This document shows, one piece after another, positions 1-8,855 of a stretch of DNA of 64,000 nucleotides. Position 1 is the first letter of the stretch; every line of letters begins with the position of its first letter. Location: positions 62,001-126,000 of the forward strand of contig NZ_MZNT01000010.1 in NCBI RefSeq assembly GCF_002042965.1, read 5' to 3'. Under the pieces are notes generated by a model. It was not told the DNA's origin. It saw only the letters and a list, made by a program, of their open reading frames with translations, and ran no database searches. Origin of the DNA: Paenibacillus sp. 32352 (lineage in GTDB: Bacteria; Bacillota; Bacilli; Paenibacillales; NBRC-103111). A program made the translations under genes and the position numbers.

Positions 1-1160
1 GCTGTAAATTCAGGAGCAGGGAGCTTCTGGCAAAGAATGCTTGGCAGATCGTAGAAGGTAGATGTTCCTGCCGGAAGAGGCTGAGCATGTAATCTCAGAT
101 GGCTTTCGCGCGCATCCAGCGAATACCATTCCTTCCGGTTATTCGCCTGCCACTGCCACTGAAGACCTAACGAAGGCTTCTCGAATTCATCGCTCATGTC
201 CGGTACGGCAAACGGATATTCTCGTCCCACATTCGGCTTCTTGTGTACGAGTACAGGCTCGCCGATTCCGTCTCCATTGGTGTCGATCCCCATAGCCGGC
301 CAATCGTTCTCCCAGGTCATCGGCTGAAGGTGGACAATACGTCCGTAAGCGTCCCGATCCTGGAAGTGAATGAACCAGGACTCGCCGGATTCCAGCTCCA
401 CATAGCCGCCTTGGTGAGGGCCGTTCACGATGGAATCCCCCTGATGAAGCACGATTTTATCCTCATACGGTCCAAAGATGTTTTTGGAACGCAGAATGGT
501 TTGCCAGCCTACCGCTACGCCGCCGGCCGGTGCAAAGATATAATAGTATCCGTTCCGCTTGTAGAACTTGGGACCCTCAATTGTCGGATGATCTTCCGTC
601 CCGTCAAAGATTAGAGTGCCTTCGTCAAGCAGAGACTTGCCGTCTGGGCTCATCCGGCATACCTGCAGCTTGCTCTTGATGCCGCAGCGGCTTTTGGCAA
701 ACGCATGCACCAGGTAAGCTTGGCCATCTTCATCCCACAGCGGGCAAGTATCGATATATCCTTTGACTTCCTTCACCAGGTGGAGAGGAGTCCATGGGCC
801 TGCAGGATCCGTAGCGGTCGTCATGAAGATGCCTTCATCCGGCGCTCCGAAATAAATCCAAAACTTGCCGTCATGGTAACGAATGCTTGGCGCCCAGACG
901 CCGTCTCCATGGCGGACGCTATCGAATTCCGGCGGCAGCTCCTGGATTGCATGGCCAATCAGCGTCCAGTTGACCAAATCCTTCGAATGCAGGATCGGCA
1001 GCCCTGGAGTGCTGTTAAAGCTGGATGCGGTCATGTAGAAATCTTCCCCGACACGAATCACATCCGGGTCCGAATAATCCGCATAAATGATCGGATTGCG
1101 GTAGGTGCCGTCACCTAAATCGGCATACCATACCGGTTTTTGTTGACTGCTTACGTTCAT
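1..1160 (-). CDS. Glycoside hydrolase family 43 protein (3' end beyond window)
   Basis: Encodes a five-bladed-propeller glycosidase of the beta-xylosidase/alpha-L-arabinofuranosidase type, acting on plant arabinoxylan or arabinan oligosaccharides. Translating the minus strand from the ATG at 1160 gives an N-terminus with the DPDVIRVGEDFYMTASSF block that carries the catalytic base Asp (about residue 31-33), then VWAPSIRYHDGKFWIYF, the transition-state Asp context YIDTCPLWDEDG, and the acid Glu context TIEGPKFYKRNGYYYIF, all typical of GH43. No signal peptide is visible, so it is probably cytoplasmic. The frame is still open at base 1 inside what looks like the start of a C-terminal beta-sandwich domain. 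An AAAGGAG site lies 9 bases ahead of the ATG. It follows the GH28 gene by 24 bases on the same strand, so the two form an operon. The family is certain; the exact substrate is not. Confidence 0.9.
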   Translation of the reverse strand, partial: MNVSSQQKPVWYADLGDGTYRNPIIYADYSDPDVIRVGEDFYMTASSFNSTPGLPILHSKDLVNWTLIGHAIQELPPEFDSVRHGDGVWAPSIRYHDGKFWIYFGAPDEGIFMTTATDPAGPWTPLHLVKEVKGYIDTCPLWDEDGQAYLVHAFAKSRCGIKSKLQVCRMSPDGKSLLDEGTLIFDGTEDHPTIEGPKFYKRNGYYYIFAPAGGVAVGWQTILRSKNIFGPYEDKIVLHQGDSIVNGPHQGGYVELESGESWFIHFQDRDAYGRIVHLQPMTWENDWPAMGIDTNGDGIGEPVLVHKKPNVGREYPFAVPDMSDEFEKPSLGLQWQWQANNRKEWYSLDARESHLRLHAQPLPAGTSTFYDLPSILCQKLPAPEFT

Positions 1161-1185
1161 GTTTCCAATCTCCTTTAGTTAGATG

Positions 1186-2661
1186 TTATCCCGCAAATAC
1201 CGAACGGGGACCGTTGCTTACGTTACCTTCCGCATCGATAAACTGGATGCCCCGGCTGTTATGTTCCTTAAACTCCATTCCCGGCCTGGACGTTACCCGC
1301 ACGTCGCGGAACAGCACGCCCTCGGCATCAATGCAAGTAATTCCTTCATTCGCAACAACGTTCACCCGATCGAACCGCAAATTTTGCAGAAGCATTTCCG
1401 GAAGCCCGCGAAGGAAGATTCCTTTATCGGCCCCTGAACAGTAAGTATCGGAAATCGAAATGTTGCGGAAGCATGGAGTTTCCTCCGTTACCGGAGCCAT
1501 ATCGGCGTATTCCTGCTTGATTTCATAATACATATCGAATACGATGGCATCCTTGATGATGTCCTTCATCCAAATATTCGATATGGTTATGTTCTCTACA
1601 ACACCGCCGCGTCCCCGCGTGCTCTTGAACCGGAGCCCGTTATCCGTTCCGATAAACGTGCAATCCGATACCTCCACATGCCGGACGCCTCCGGACATTT
1701 CGCTGCCTACTGTAAAGCCCCCATGTCCGTGGTAAACGGTGCAGTTGCGAATGGTTACATATTCCGTCGGTACCCCTGTGCGCCGGCCCTGCTCATTCTT
1801 GCCTGATTTCAGACAGATCGCGTCATCGCCGACATCAAAGGAGCTGTTATGAATATTAGCGTAACGGCAAGATTCCAGATCAAGACCGTCCCCATTCACC
1901 GAATGCCAAGGATTGCGCACGGTTACATTGCGGATCGTCACATGCTCGCATAACCGCGGATGCAGACACCAGCTGCCCGAGTTCTGGAAGGTCGGTCCAT
2001 CCAGCAAAACGCCTCGGCAGTTCGTCAGCCCGACCAGAACCGGCCGCAGATACACCTTGTACGGTTCATAGGCGGCAATATCCATTATGCCCTCCGCCTG
2101 TAAAGCCTCGGTTGCCTGTCTGCCTTCGCTTGCCTCCCGGGTAGGCCACCACAAATTATTGGCGTCAACGACGCCCCCCGAGGAGACGATTTGCTTCCAT
2201 TGCCGTTCGGTCATTTTATGCTTCTTCACGCATCTCCAGGCATCGCCGGATCCGTCGAAAATTCCAGCGCCCGTGATGGCTATGTCGGTTAAATTCTCTC
2301 CATATAAAGGAGGCATGGCACGTACAGCCTGCAGCCCCTCGTAATTGCTCGGAATCAGAGGGTAATCATCAAAATCTCGGCTGAAAATAATCAGCGCTCC
2401 ATCCTCAGCGTGCAGCCGTACCTTGCTCTTCAGCCTTATCGGTCCGGTCAGCCAAATTCCCTTGGGAATGATGACCGTACCCCCGCCTGCGGCGGCACAG
2501 GCCGTCACGGCTTCATTAAAAGCATCTGTATTCTTAACTATCCCGTCGCCTATTGCTCCGTAGTCGGTAACGGAACAGGTCCATTCAGGGAATATGGGTA
2601 CACGGACATCCTCTGAACGAAAAGCCGCATCGCCCGTTTCAACGATCTGTTGCTCAGTCAT
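1186..2661 (-). CDS. Glycoside hydrolase family 28 (polygalacturonase-type)
   Basis: A 491-residue right-handed beta-helix protein expected to hydrolyse alpha-1,4-galacturonan or a related pectic or rhamnogalacturonan glycoside. All four GH28 motifs are present in order: NGDGLDLES, DDAICLKSG, GHGGFTVGSEM and RFKSTRGRGG, giving the catalytic Asp residues, the His and the Arg-x-Lys. The N-terminal segment TDYGAIGDGIVKNTDAFNEA is the usual pectate-lyase-superfamily entry. There is no signal peptide, so it probably acts on imported oligosaccharides. The frame is open for 17 more codons upstream, but the ATG at 2661 has an AAAAGGAG site 8 bases before it and gives the family's usual N-terminus. 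It lies just upstream of the GH43 gene in the same orientation, which suggests co-transcribed pectin/hemicellulose side-chain processing. Confidence 0.92.
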   Translation of the reverse strand: MTEQQIVETGDAAFRSEDVRVPIFPEWTCSVTDYGAIGDGIVKNTDAFNEAVTACAAAGGGTVIIPKGIWLTGPIRLKSKVRLHAEDGALIIFSRDFDDYPLIPSNYEGLQAVRAMPPLYGENLTDIAITGAGIFDGSGDAWRCVKKHKMTERQWKQIVSSGGVVDANNLWWPTREASEGRQATEALQAEGIMDIAAYEPYKVYLRPVLVGLTNCRGVLLDGPTFQNSGSWCLHPRLCEHVTIRNVTVRNPWHSVNGDGLDLESCRYANIHNSSFDVGDDAICLKSGKNEQGRRTGVPTEYVTIRNCTVYHGHGGFTVGSEMSGGVRHVEVSDCTFIGTDNGLRFKSTRGRGGVVENITISNIWMKDIIKDAIVFDMYYEIKQEYADMAPVTEETPCFRNISISDTYCSGADKGIFLRGLPEMLLQNLRFDRVNVVANEGITCIDAEGVLFRDVRVTSRPGMEFKEHNSRGIQFIDAEGNVSNGPRSVFAG

Positions 2662-2940
2662 TATGAAGCTCCTTTTTCCATTCCAAATAAGGCCGGATCC
2701 GACTTGCTGCATGCAATATCATTGTAATGCAATCCCCCGGCGCGTTCTACACAATACATGCTCAGAATGAAGCAACTTAACAATTCTTGCACTCTTGAAG
2801 AATCGAACCTTATGGAGAGACGGCTCCCCGATTCGGACTCCGCAAGAAACTATGATATATTGGAATAAACATCCTCTTGCCTTGTGTTCGAGAGGATCGC
2901 ACACCTGTTTCACTAAAATAACTTATGAGGTGAACCGATT

Positions 2941-4320
2941 ATGGAACCTGCATTGCAAGCTTATTTGGCTGAGCATCGAGACCGTCATTTGGAGGAGATA
3001 AAGGAATTCGTCCGCATTCCGAGCATCAGCGCCAGCACGGAGCATAAGCCGGACATGATCCGGGCCGCCGAATGGCTGGCGGAAGCGCTGCGTAAAGCCG
3101 GACTCGAACATGTAGAGGTGCTGTCTACTGCCGGTCACCCTGTCGTTTACGCGGATTGGCTTCATGCTCCGGGACAGCCAACCGCCCTTATTTATGGACA
3201 TTACGATGTGCAGCCGGCCGATCCGCTGGACCAGTGGGACACACCTCCTTTTGAGCCTGTCATTCGTGACGGCAAGCTATACGGACGGGGAGCCACGGAT
3301 GATAAGGCGCAGCTCTACACCCATGTCAAAACCGTGGAGGCTTATTTGCAAACGATCGGCAAGCTTCCGGTCAATGTGAAATTTTGCATCGAAGGGGAAG
3401 AAGAGATTGCAAGCCCCAGTCTCCCCGCCTTTCTGGAGCAGCAGGCAGAACGGCTGCAAGCCGATGCCATCGTCATCTCCGATGGACCGATGCACGATGT
3501 AGGCATCCCTTCGATTTGCTACGGTCTTCGCGGGTTGTGCGGCTTCCAGATCGACATCCAGGGGCCGAAGAACGATCTTCATTCCGGCTTGTACGGCGGG
3601 GGGGTCGCGAATCCAGCAACCGCTCTCGTTCAGCTGCTCTCCTCCATGCGCTCGGAGAATGGCCATATCGCCATTGAAGGCTTTTACGACGGAGTCAATG
3701 AGTTATCCGATACGGAACGCGCCGCATTCCGGGAGCTTCATTTTGACGATGCCAAGCAGGCAAACGAGCTTGCCGTACCTGAGCTGACCGGGGAGGAAGG
3801 CTACTCGTTCCTTGAGCGGACAACCGCCAGGCCGACGCTTGAAATTAACGGCATCTATGGCGGGTATCAAGGAGAAGGGCTCAAGCCTATCGTCCCTTCG
3901 ACTGCCAGTGCCAAGATCTCCTGCAGGCTTGTCGACAACCAGGAGCCCGATCAGGTGATGAAGCGGATTGAAGCTCATATCGAGAAGTATAAGCCTGCCG
4001 GAGTCACAGTGAAGGTACAGCAGACCCATCGCGGCAAACCGTTCTACATCTCACCGGAGCACCCGTATATCCAAGCGGCTGCCCGAGCGTATGAGGACGG
4101 CTTCGGCAAGACGCCGGTCTATATTCGCAGCGGCGGCTCCATCCCTATCGTCGAAGTCTTCTCCAAGGTGCTGGGAGCCCCTGTCGTTATGATGGATTTC
4201 GGCCTTCCGGGGGAAAATATGCACGGGCCTAACGAGCATTTTCATCTGGAAAACTTTGACAAAGGCATCGCCACCTTGTGCCGTTATTGGCAGGAGCTGC
4301 ATGGCATTCAGGACAAGTAG
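2941..4320 (+). CDS. M20 family dipeptidase (metallopeptidase)
   Basis: A 459-residue cytosolic di-zinc peptidase of the M20/CNDP-like group, which releases amino acids from dipeptides. The metal and catalytic motifs are intact: YGHYDVQPADP (His, Asp near residue 83), GRGATDDKAQ (bridging Asp), IEGEEEIASPS (catalytic Glu pair) and the C-terminal GENMHGPNEHFHLENF with the last metal His. The inserted dimerisation/lid domain lies at roughly residues 190-350. The ATG at 2941 is preceded by AGGTGA at 6-base spacing. It stands alone between the divergent GH28 gene and the convergent MgtC gene and ends at a clear terminator. Substrate preference cannot be told from sequence. Confidence 0.93.
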   Translation: MEPALQAYLAEHRDRHLEEIKEFVRIPSISASTEHKPDMIRAAEWLAEALRKAGLEHVEVLSTAGHPVVYADWLHAPGQPTALIYGHYDVQPADPLDQWDTPPFEPVIRDGKLYGRGATDDKAQLYTHVKTVEAYLQTIGKLPVNVKFCIEGEEEIASPSLPAFLEQQAERLQADAIVISDGPMHDVGIPSICYGLRGLCGFQIDIQGPKNDLHSGLYGGGVANPATALVQLLSSMRSENGHIAIEGFYDGVNELSDTERAAFRELHFDDAKQANELAVPELTGEEGYSFLERTTARPTLEINGIYGGYQGEGLKPIVPSTASAKISCRLVDNQEPDQVMKRIEAHIEKYKPAGVTVKVQQTHRGKPFYISPEHPYIQAAARAYEDGFGKTPVYIRSGGSIPIVEVFSKVLGAPVVMMDFGLPGENMHGPNEHFHLENFDKGIATLCRYWQELHGIQDK

Positions 4321-4329
4321 CGCAATAAG

Positions 4330-4363
4330 AAGCCGTCTTTGCTTAATCCGCAAGGACGGCTTT
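4330..4363. terminator. Bidirectional rho-independent terminator
   Basis: The arms AAGCCGTC and GACGGCTT, with a second pair TTGC/GCAA inside, form a strong hairpin directly after the M20 peptidase stop. T-rich bases follow on the plus strand, and the minus strand reading out of the MgtC gene meets the same stem. Confidence 0.75.
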
Positions 4364-4414
4364 GTTGTTAGCTGGAGGATTCTTGTATACAGAGTAAGGT
4401 AGTGCTGCGCCGTC

Positions 4415-5074
4415 CTAGTGAATTTCTATCGACTTCACGATCCGGTTTTCCTGGATAAAGGTCAGGAAATCCTCCACTCCGTAGCCGCCTGGAAGCCGAA
4501 CCAGCATGACCAGGTGAATCATTTCATCCGAATGCTCCTCCACCTGCAGGCTCAGTACTGCGATCTGTTTCTGCTTCAGCATTTGCTGAATGCCTTCCAT
4601 ACAGCCGGGCAGATTCGAAATTTGCATGGTCACCTGCTCCGTCTTGGGCGAAGCCAGCCAAGGAAACCGCCGGTGCAAAATAATTTGCGCCAATATTATA
4701 ATGACCGTCGTGCCTATTCCCATCAGAAACATGCCGGAGCCGATGGCCATCCCGATCCCGGCTGTAGCCCAAATTCCCGCCGCTGTCGTTAATCCCTTGA
4801 CCGTATGCTTATGCATAAAGATCATCCCGGCACCAAGAAACCCTACGCCACTGACGATTTGTGCGGCAATACGTGAAGGGTCCAGCCCAAGATTGGGCCA
4901 CCCTATTTGATCCTGAAAGCCATACTTCGAGATGCACATCATGAGAGAGGACCCGATAGCCACAACGAAGTGAGTCCGAACTCCCGCCTCCTTCATCCGA
5001 TTCATACGTTCATAGCCTATAAATGCCCCGCAAATGCCGGCGACAATGACACGCACCAAATACTCGTATTCCAT
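4415..5074 (-). CDS. MgtC/SapB family membrane protein
   Basis: A 219-residue inner-membrane protein. The MgtC family signature is present: GAFIGYERMNR near the N-terminus, RTHFVVAIGSSLMM, the DPSRIAAQIVSGVGFLGAGMI block and the VKGLTTAAGIWATAGIGMAIGSG segment. About five hydrophobic helices fill residues 1-135. The tail (about 140-219) is soluble and alternates strand and helix, consistent with the ACT-like domain of longer MgtC proteins. MgtC proteins are linked to growth at low Mg2+ and to P-type ATPase control, but the direct activity is unsettled. The ATG at 5074 has AAGGTGA upstream. Monocistronic as far as can be seen. Confidence 0.9.
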   Translation of the reverse strand: MEYEYLVRVIVAGICGAFIGYERMNRMKEAGVRTHFVVAIGSSLMMCISKYGFQDQIGWPNLGLDPSRIAAQIVSGVGFLGAGMIFMHKHTVKGLTTAAGIWATAGIGMAIGSGMFLMGIGTTVIIILAQIILHRRFPWLASPKTEQVTMQISNLPGCMEGIQQMLKQKQIAVLSLQVEEHSDEMIHLVMLVRLPGGYGVEDFLTFIQENRIVKSIEIH

Positions 5075-5430
5075 CGGCTCACCTTCCTCTTCTTTTCATC
5101 TCTTAAGAATTACCCATATCTCGTCCCAATAATCTTACCGGAACGGCACCAGTGCCTTATAAGCTCCCCTTTGTCCCTTGGGCTTGCTTCGATACATCCT
5201 TAGGAGATCGTCTCCGGATAAAGCAGCTTGACTCGCGCTTTTCCAGGATGCCTGCAGCCTTTTTATTATTATTGCGGGTAGCCAGCTCTTCTTCCGCTGG
5301 AAAGAAGGCCGTCTTTCTCATGTTGGTCAAATTCCCTGAAGTATAATACATCCCAGCCGTTTTGCCGCTTAAAAAATCGGCCGGGGGCTCTGTCCCTGCG
5401 ATTCCGAATTAACGTCCCTATCGAGCCGGT
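5075..5430. other. Intergenic region without a convincing gene
   Basis: A 356-base stretch between the divergent MgtC and UPF0173 genes. A 64-codon minus-strand frame (5157-5351) has no good ribosome binding site and low-complexity charged content, so I do not call it. No repeat or RNA signature was recognised. Confidence 0.5.
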
Positions 5431-5459
5431 TTGAATGACGTTGGCCCGTCCTTTATAAT
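5431..5459 (+). promoter_or_regulatory. Sigma-A-type promoter for the UPF0173 hydrolase
   Basis: TTGAAT at 5431-5436 and a perfect TATAAT at 5454-5459 are 17 bases apart, placing the transcript start near 5466, about 34 bases before the chosen ATG. This supports the shorter start at 5500, because the longer frame would begin inside the -35 element. Confidence 0.8.
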
Positions 5460-5499
5460 GAAATCAGCTAACCAAATGCTAAAGGAAGAGGTGTCATTT

Positions 5500-6192
5500 A
5501 TGTTAAAGGTGGAATATCACGGCCATTCCTGCGTTCAATTGTCTGACGGCGAGCATTCACTGATTATCGATCCGTTCCTTACGGACAATCCGTCGGCTAT
5601 CGTCAAGCCCGAATCGATACGTGTCCAGCACGTCCTGCTGACCCATGCTCACGCAGACCATATTCAAAACGCCGTTGAAATCGCGAAAGCCAACGACGCT
5701 ACGCTGATCGCTATCCATGAGCTGGCTACCTATATGAGCTGGCAGGGTGTGAAGACCCGGGATATGAATATCGGGGGCCGGCTCTCGCTTGGCTTCGCAG
5801 AGCTGCAAATGGTTCAAGCCTTCCACAGCTCAGGCATTATCGACCATAACGCCAAGCAAATTATATATGCCGGTATGCCGGCCGGCTTCATTATTCGCTG
5901 GAACGGCCGCACCATTCTGCATGCGGGAGATACAAATCTGTTCCTGGATATGAAGCTGATCGGAGAGCGCAACGACATTGATCTGGCATTCCTGCCTATC
6001 GGAGACCTGTTTACGATGGGACCGGAGGATGCCGCCGTCGCAGCCGAATGGCTGCAGGCCAAGCAGGTCGTTCCCGTGCACTACAATACGTTCGAGCTCA
6101 TCCGCCAGGACGGCGCTGCATTCCTGGAGCTGCTCCAAAGCCGCGGCATTCAAGGAACCCTCATGCACCCCGGCGAGCATATTACTTTATAA
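5500..6192 (+). CDS. UPF0173-type metal-dependent hydrolase (MBL fold)
   Basis: A 230-residue metallo-beta-lactamase-fold protein of the UPF0173 (YtkL-like) group. The N-terminus MLKVEYHGHSCVQL, the metal motif THAHADH and the later HAGDTNLF and VPVHYNTFE segments supply the His and Asp ligands of a two-metal site. Family members are widespread cytosolic enzymes whose physiological substrate is unknown. The start at 5500 is preferred over an in-frame codon 23 triplets earlier: it follows AAAGGAAGAGG, matches the family length and lies downstream of the promoter at 5431-5459. It ends shortly before a strong terminator shared with the convergent PadR gene. Confidence 0.9.
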   Translation: MLKVEYHGHSCVQLSDGEHSLIIDPFLTDNPSAIVKPESIRVQHVLLTHAHADHIQNAVEIAKANDATLIAIHELATYMSWQGVKTRDMNIGGRLSLGFAELQMVQAFHSSGIIDHNAKQIIYAGMPAGFIIRWNGRTILHAGDTNLFLDMKLIGERNDIDLAFLPIGDLFTMGPEDAAVAAEWLQAKQVVPVHYNTFELIRQDGAAFLELLQSRGIQGTLMHPGEHITL

Positions 6193-6216
6193 TTCCGGAT
6201 GATCCGGCTCATGCCC

Positions 6217-6263
6217 AAAAGCCTGCTAATCGCATTCCTCCGAATGCGTCAGCAGGCTTTTTC
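6217..6263. terminator. Bidirectional terminator with two stacked stems
   Basis: An outer stem AAAAGCCTGCT / AGCAGGCTTTT encloses an inner stem CGCATT / AATGCG. It is A-rich on the left and T-rich on the right, so it can stop both the UPF0173 transcript and the convergent PadR transcript. Confidence 0.85.
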
Positions 6264-6300
6264 CTATGCAGCCGATCCTCATTCTAACTACAGCTGACGG

Positions 6301-6852
6301 TTAGATCCGGTTCTCCTTTAACCAGCCGATCATTTTGCCGCACCACTCCGCGTAGCTGCGCTCGAAGCCTATTCCCATTTCGATAACCGCGACTGTTGAG
6401 AACAACGGATGGCCGCTAGATAGCTCACCTTCCCCTTCCCGGAATGAAGCGGCTCTCTTGGACAGCTCCTCCTGACGCTTTTCATGCTCTTGCCTTTTGG
6501 CTTCGAGCTGCGGAATGAGATGCTCTGACGGCACCAGCCAGGAGTTGTACTGCTTCAGCAAAAATTCATCCCAATCTCCAAGCTCGCTCGGTTCCATAAC
6601 CCACGCCTTCAGACGTTCCAGGCCCGCCTCCGTAATCTTATACACCTTCCGAGCCGGCCGATAGGATTCCTTCTCATGGGCTTGCAGCTGCACGGCCCCT
6701 TCCGCTTCCAGCTTGGCTAACGTCGGGTACAGCTGATTGTTGTTCATTTTGTAAAAGTTATTAATCCTGCTGTGCATTTGCTGCTTCATATCATACCCGC
6801 TTAACGGCTCACGCGCCAATAAGCTTAAGAGTACATATTGAATGGTGCTCAT
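6301..6852 (-). CDS. PadR family transcriptional regulator
   Basis: A 183-residue repressor-type protein. The PadR winged helix occupies residues 1-85 (YVLLSLLAREPLSGYDMKQQM, NQLYPTLAKLEAEGAV, YKITEAGLERL). The C-terminal part (about 90-180) is the helical Vir_act_alpha_C-like dimerisation region rich in Glu, Lys and Gln. The longest frame starts 18 codons earlier, but the ATG at 6852 sits behind GAGGAGGTCA and gives the standard N-terminus. It is divergent from the alpha/beta hydrolase at 6986, and the palindromic region between them is the likely operator. PadR proteins commonly repress themselves and a divergent neighbour; the inducer here is unknown. Confidence 0.9.
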   Translation of the reverse strand: MSTIQYVLLSLLAREPLSGYDMKQQMHSRINNFYKMNNNQLYPTLAKLEAEGAVQLQAHEKESYRPARKVYKITEAGLERLKAWVMEPSELGDWDEFLLKQYNSWLVPSEHLIPQLEAKRQEHEKRQEELSKRAASFREGEGELSSGHPLFSTVAVIEMGIGFERSYAEWCGKMIGWLKENRI

Positions 6853-6887
6853 TAAAATGACCTCCTCAAAAAATAAGTTATTTTTAA

Positions 6888-6939
6888 CATAGGTTATCAT
6901 TGACATATTAAAACATATGTTATAAGTTAATATTAACCT
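6888..6939. promoter_or_regulatory. Palindromic operator region between PadR and hydrolase genes
   Basis: Several AT-rich dyads sit between the divergent starts: ATAGGTTA near 6889 is mirrored by TAACCTAT ending near 6941, AACATATGTT occupies 6912-6921, and AAGTTAAT/ATTAACCT occupies 6924-6939. Related sequence (ATAAGTTA, TTAACATA) also lies closer to the PadR ribosome binding site. Long AT-rich dyads of this kind are typical PadR targets. Confidence 0.65.
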
Positions 6940-6985
6940 ATTACGCGGTTGCGAACAACCGCCATCTCTAAGGAGCGATGTGGAT

Positions 6986-8176
6986 ATGAAGCTTATTTTT
7001 AATGACCAGACCTTTTCATTTGAACTGTTGAGAACCCTGAGCTACGCCCCCTATGGAGGAGCCGATATCGGCGAATGCCTGCTCACTGCCTACCGCATTC
7101 AAGAAAGAGATTTTGAGAGCTGGTACAAGGAGTGGAACGCCACCGCAGAACGAATTCATGCTTTGGCAGATGCCGCTCTCGCAGACGGACAGCGGGTAAG
7201 CGCCTGTGAGGCTTATCTCCGTGCTTCCAACTATTATCGTACCGCCGAATTCTTCTTGCATGGTGACCGTCAGGATCCCCGTATTTTGGCAGCATGGGGG
7301 AACAGCAGGGACACATTCCGGCAGGCCGCTCGTCTTATGGATGCTCCGGTGGAGGAAGTGCTCATTCCCTATGAAGGAACCCACCTGACCGGTTACTTCT
7401 ATAAGGTAGATGGGTCCGATACGCCCCGTCCGACTCTCTTGATTCATGGCGGGTACGATTCTACCGGAGAGGAGTTGTATCTTGGAGGGGCGGCAGCGGC
7501 CATCCAGCGCGGTTATAACTGCCTTACGTTCGAAGGTCCCGGTCAAGGCTCGGCCATCCGGCTTCAGCAGCTTCCGTTTCGTCACGATTGGGAGAAGGTC
7601 GTTACGCCGGTCGTCGATTACCTGATTACCCGGCCTGATGTAAATCCGCATCAGCTTGCCCTGATGGGCATCAGCTTCGGAGGCTACCTTGCCCCGCGCG
7701 CTGCGGCGTATGAACATCGGCTTGCCGCATGCATCGCCAACGACGGCCTCTATACCTTCCGGTTCAGCGAGATGGCACGGCCATTTATGAAAGGCAGGGA
7801 CGATGTATCCCCGGCCCATTACGAGGAGGTCATAACCGAAGTGATGAAGCGGCATACCGGAGTAAGGTGGGCGGTGGACAACGGCATGTTTACATTTCAG
7901 GCGGATTCCTTGCTGGAGCTAGTTGAAAAAACGGAGCCTTGCTCGCTGGAGGGCGTTGCGGAGCAGATTGTTTGTCCTACGCTGGTATGTGAAGCGGAGG
8001 CCGATCATTTCTTTGCCGGGCAGCCCGAGAGGCTCTATCATGCGCTTACCTGCCCGAAAACGTATATGAAATTTACGGCGGAGGAAGGCGCTGAAGAGCA
8101 TTGCCATTTCGGGGCGCTGCAGCTGTTCAACCATCGGATATTCCAATGGCTGGATGAAGTGCTTCATATCCGTTAA
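6986..8176 (+). CDS. Alpha/beta hydrolase family protein
   Basis: A 396-residue serine hydrolase with an N-terminal helical domain (about residues 1-120) and a C-terminal alpha/beta core. HGGYDSTGEE is the oxyanion-hole region, GISFGGY the nucleophile elbow (Ser), CEAEADHFFAG the Asp region and EEGAEEHCHFGA the His region, giving a full catalytic triad. The helical N-terminus plus this core resembles FrsA-like and dihydropseudooxynicotine-hydrolase-like enzymes. No signal peptide. A GTG at 6980 is in frame, but the AAGGAG at 6970-6975 spaces better to the ATG at 6986. Its divergent PadR partner suggests control by a small molecule, possibly the substrate or a toxic ester. Substrate unknown. 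Confidence 0.88.
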   Translation: MKLIFNDQTFSFELLRTLSYAPYGGADIGECLLTAYRIQERDFESWYKEWNATAERIHALADAALADGQRVSACEAYLRASNYYRTAEFFLHGDRQDPRILAAWGNSRDTFRQAARLMDAPVEEVLIPYEGTHLTGYFYKVDGSDTPRPTLLIHGGYDSTGEELYLGGAAAAIQRGYNCLTFEGPGQGSAIRLQQLPFRHDWEKVVTPVVDYLITRPDVNPHQLALMGISFGGYLAPRAAAYEHRLAACIANDGLYTFRFSEMARPFMKGRDDVSPAHYEEVITEVMKRHTGVRWAVDNGMFTFQADSLLELVEKTEPCSLEGVAEQIVCPTLVCEAEADHFFAGQPERLYHALTCPKTYMKFTAEEGAEEHCHFGALQLFNHRIFQWLDEVLHIR

Positions 8177-8240
8177 TCCGCTCCGAACGTCGGGCTTGCC
8201 CCGGCCATACCCGGATGTACTCCGGTGATGATATATGCCA

Positions 8241-8271
8241 AAGAGCTCCTGCCTTCACGCAGGAGCTCTTC
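8241..8271. terminator. Bidirectional terminator
   Basis: A perfect stem AAGAGCTCCTG / CAGGAGCTCTT with an 8-base loop lies between the convergent alpha/beta hydrolase and HxlR genes. Confidence 0.75.
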
Positions 8272-8315
8272 CTATTCCTTCGGCCGATCCTCATACAGAT
8301 GCGGCCGCTATTTAT

Positions 8316-8648
8316 TTATGGCTGTTGATTGCCCCATTTCATTACCCACTTGTCCATTTCCTTCAGTGCCGTCTGGAAATCAATTCCCTTCTCCGTCAAA
8401 GAATACTCCACCGTGACCGGTACTGTCGGAAACACTTCACGGCGCACCACTCCGGTCTGCTCCAAATGTCGCAGTGTATCCGTCAAGGATTGGGTTTTCA
8501 CTATGGCGATATCCCTTTGCAGCTGCTTAAACCGCCTTGGCCCCTTATACAGCTCGGCAATAACGAGAAAGGCCCACTTGGCGCCGAGAATCCGAAGCAC
8601 CTCACAAATGTTGGAGCCTGCCGGTTCGTTGTCATGTGCACTTTCCAT
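8316..8648 (-). CDS. HxlR family transcriptional regulator (YtcD-like)
   Basis: A 110-residue winged-helix DNA-binding protein. The HxlR pattern is clear: an N-terminal Cys (SNICEVLRILGAKW), FLVIAELYKGPRRFKQLQRDI, then TQSLTDTLRHLEQTGVVRREVFPTVPVTVEYSLTEKG. The start at 8648 follows GAGGTG. It is divergent from an MFS exporter of the YtbD type; in Bacillus subtilis ytcD (HxlR) and ytbD (MFS) are neighbours, so this is likely the orthologous pair, with the regulator responding to an electrophile or drug through its Cys. Pairing is inference from context. Confidence 0.9.
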   Translation of the reverse strand: MESAHDNEPAGSNICEVLRILGAKWAFLVIAELYKGPRRFKQLQRDIAIVKTQSLTDTLRHLEQTGVVRREVFPTVPVTVEYSLTEKGIDFQTALKEMDKWVMKWGNQQP

Positions 8649-8855
8649 CCCTGCACCTCACTTACTTAAAGTTAGTTGATCCAGATAACAGGACAATATC
8701 CAAATATTTTGCCTTCTTTCATTATTATATTGCTCTCCTTATAATGTCAATCAAGGAATCGTCATGAAATTCCGAATCATCAAGCAGACATGTGCTAGCC
8801 ATGCCGCTTATGCTGCCACAGCATCCCATAAATAAGTACCGAAAGGATGGACAAT

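Noticed and set aside
5157..5351. 64-codon minus-strand small gene
   Set aside because: Poor ribosome binding site and low-complexity, Lys/Glu-rich product with no recognisable pattern.
7016..7855. A 279-codon minus-strand open frame
   Set aside because: Antisense to the alpha/beta hydrolase with its complete catalytic triad; shadow frame.
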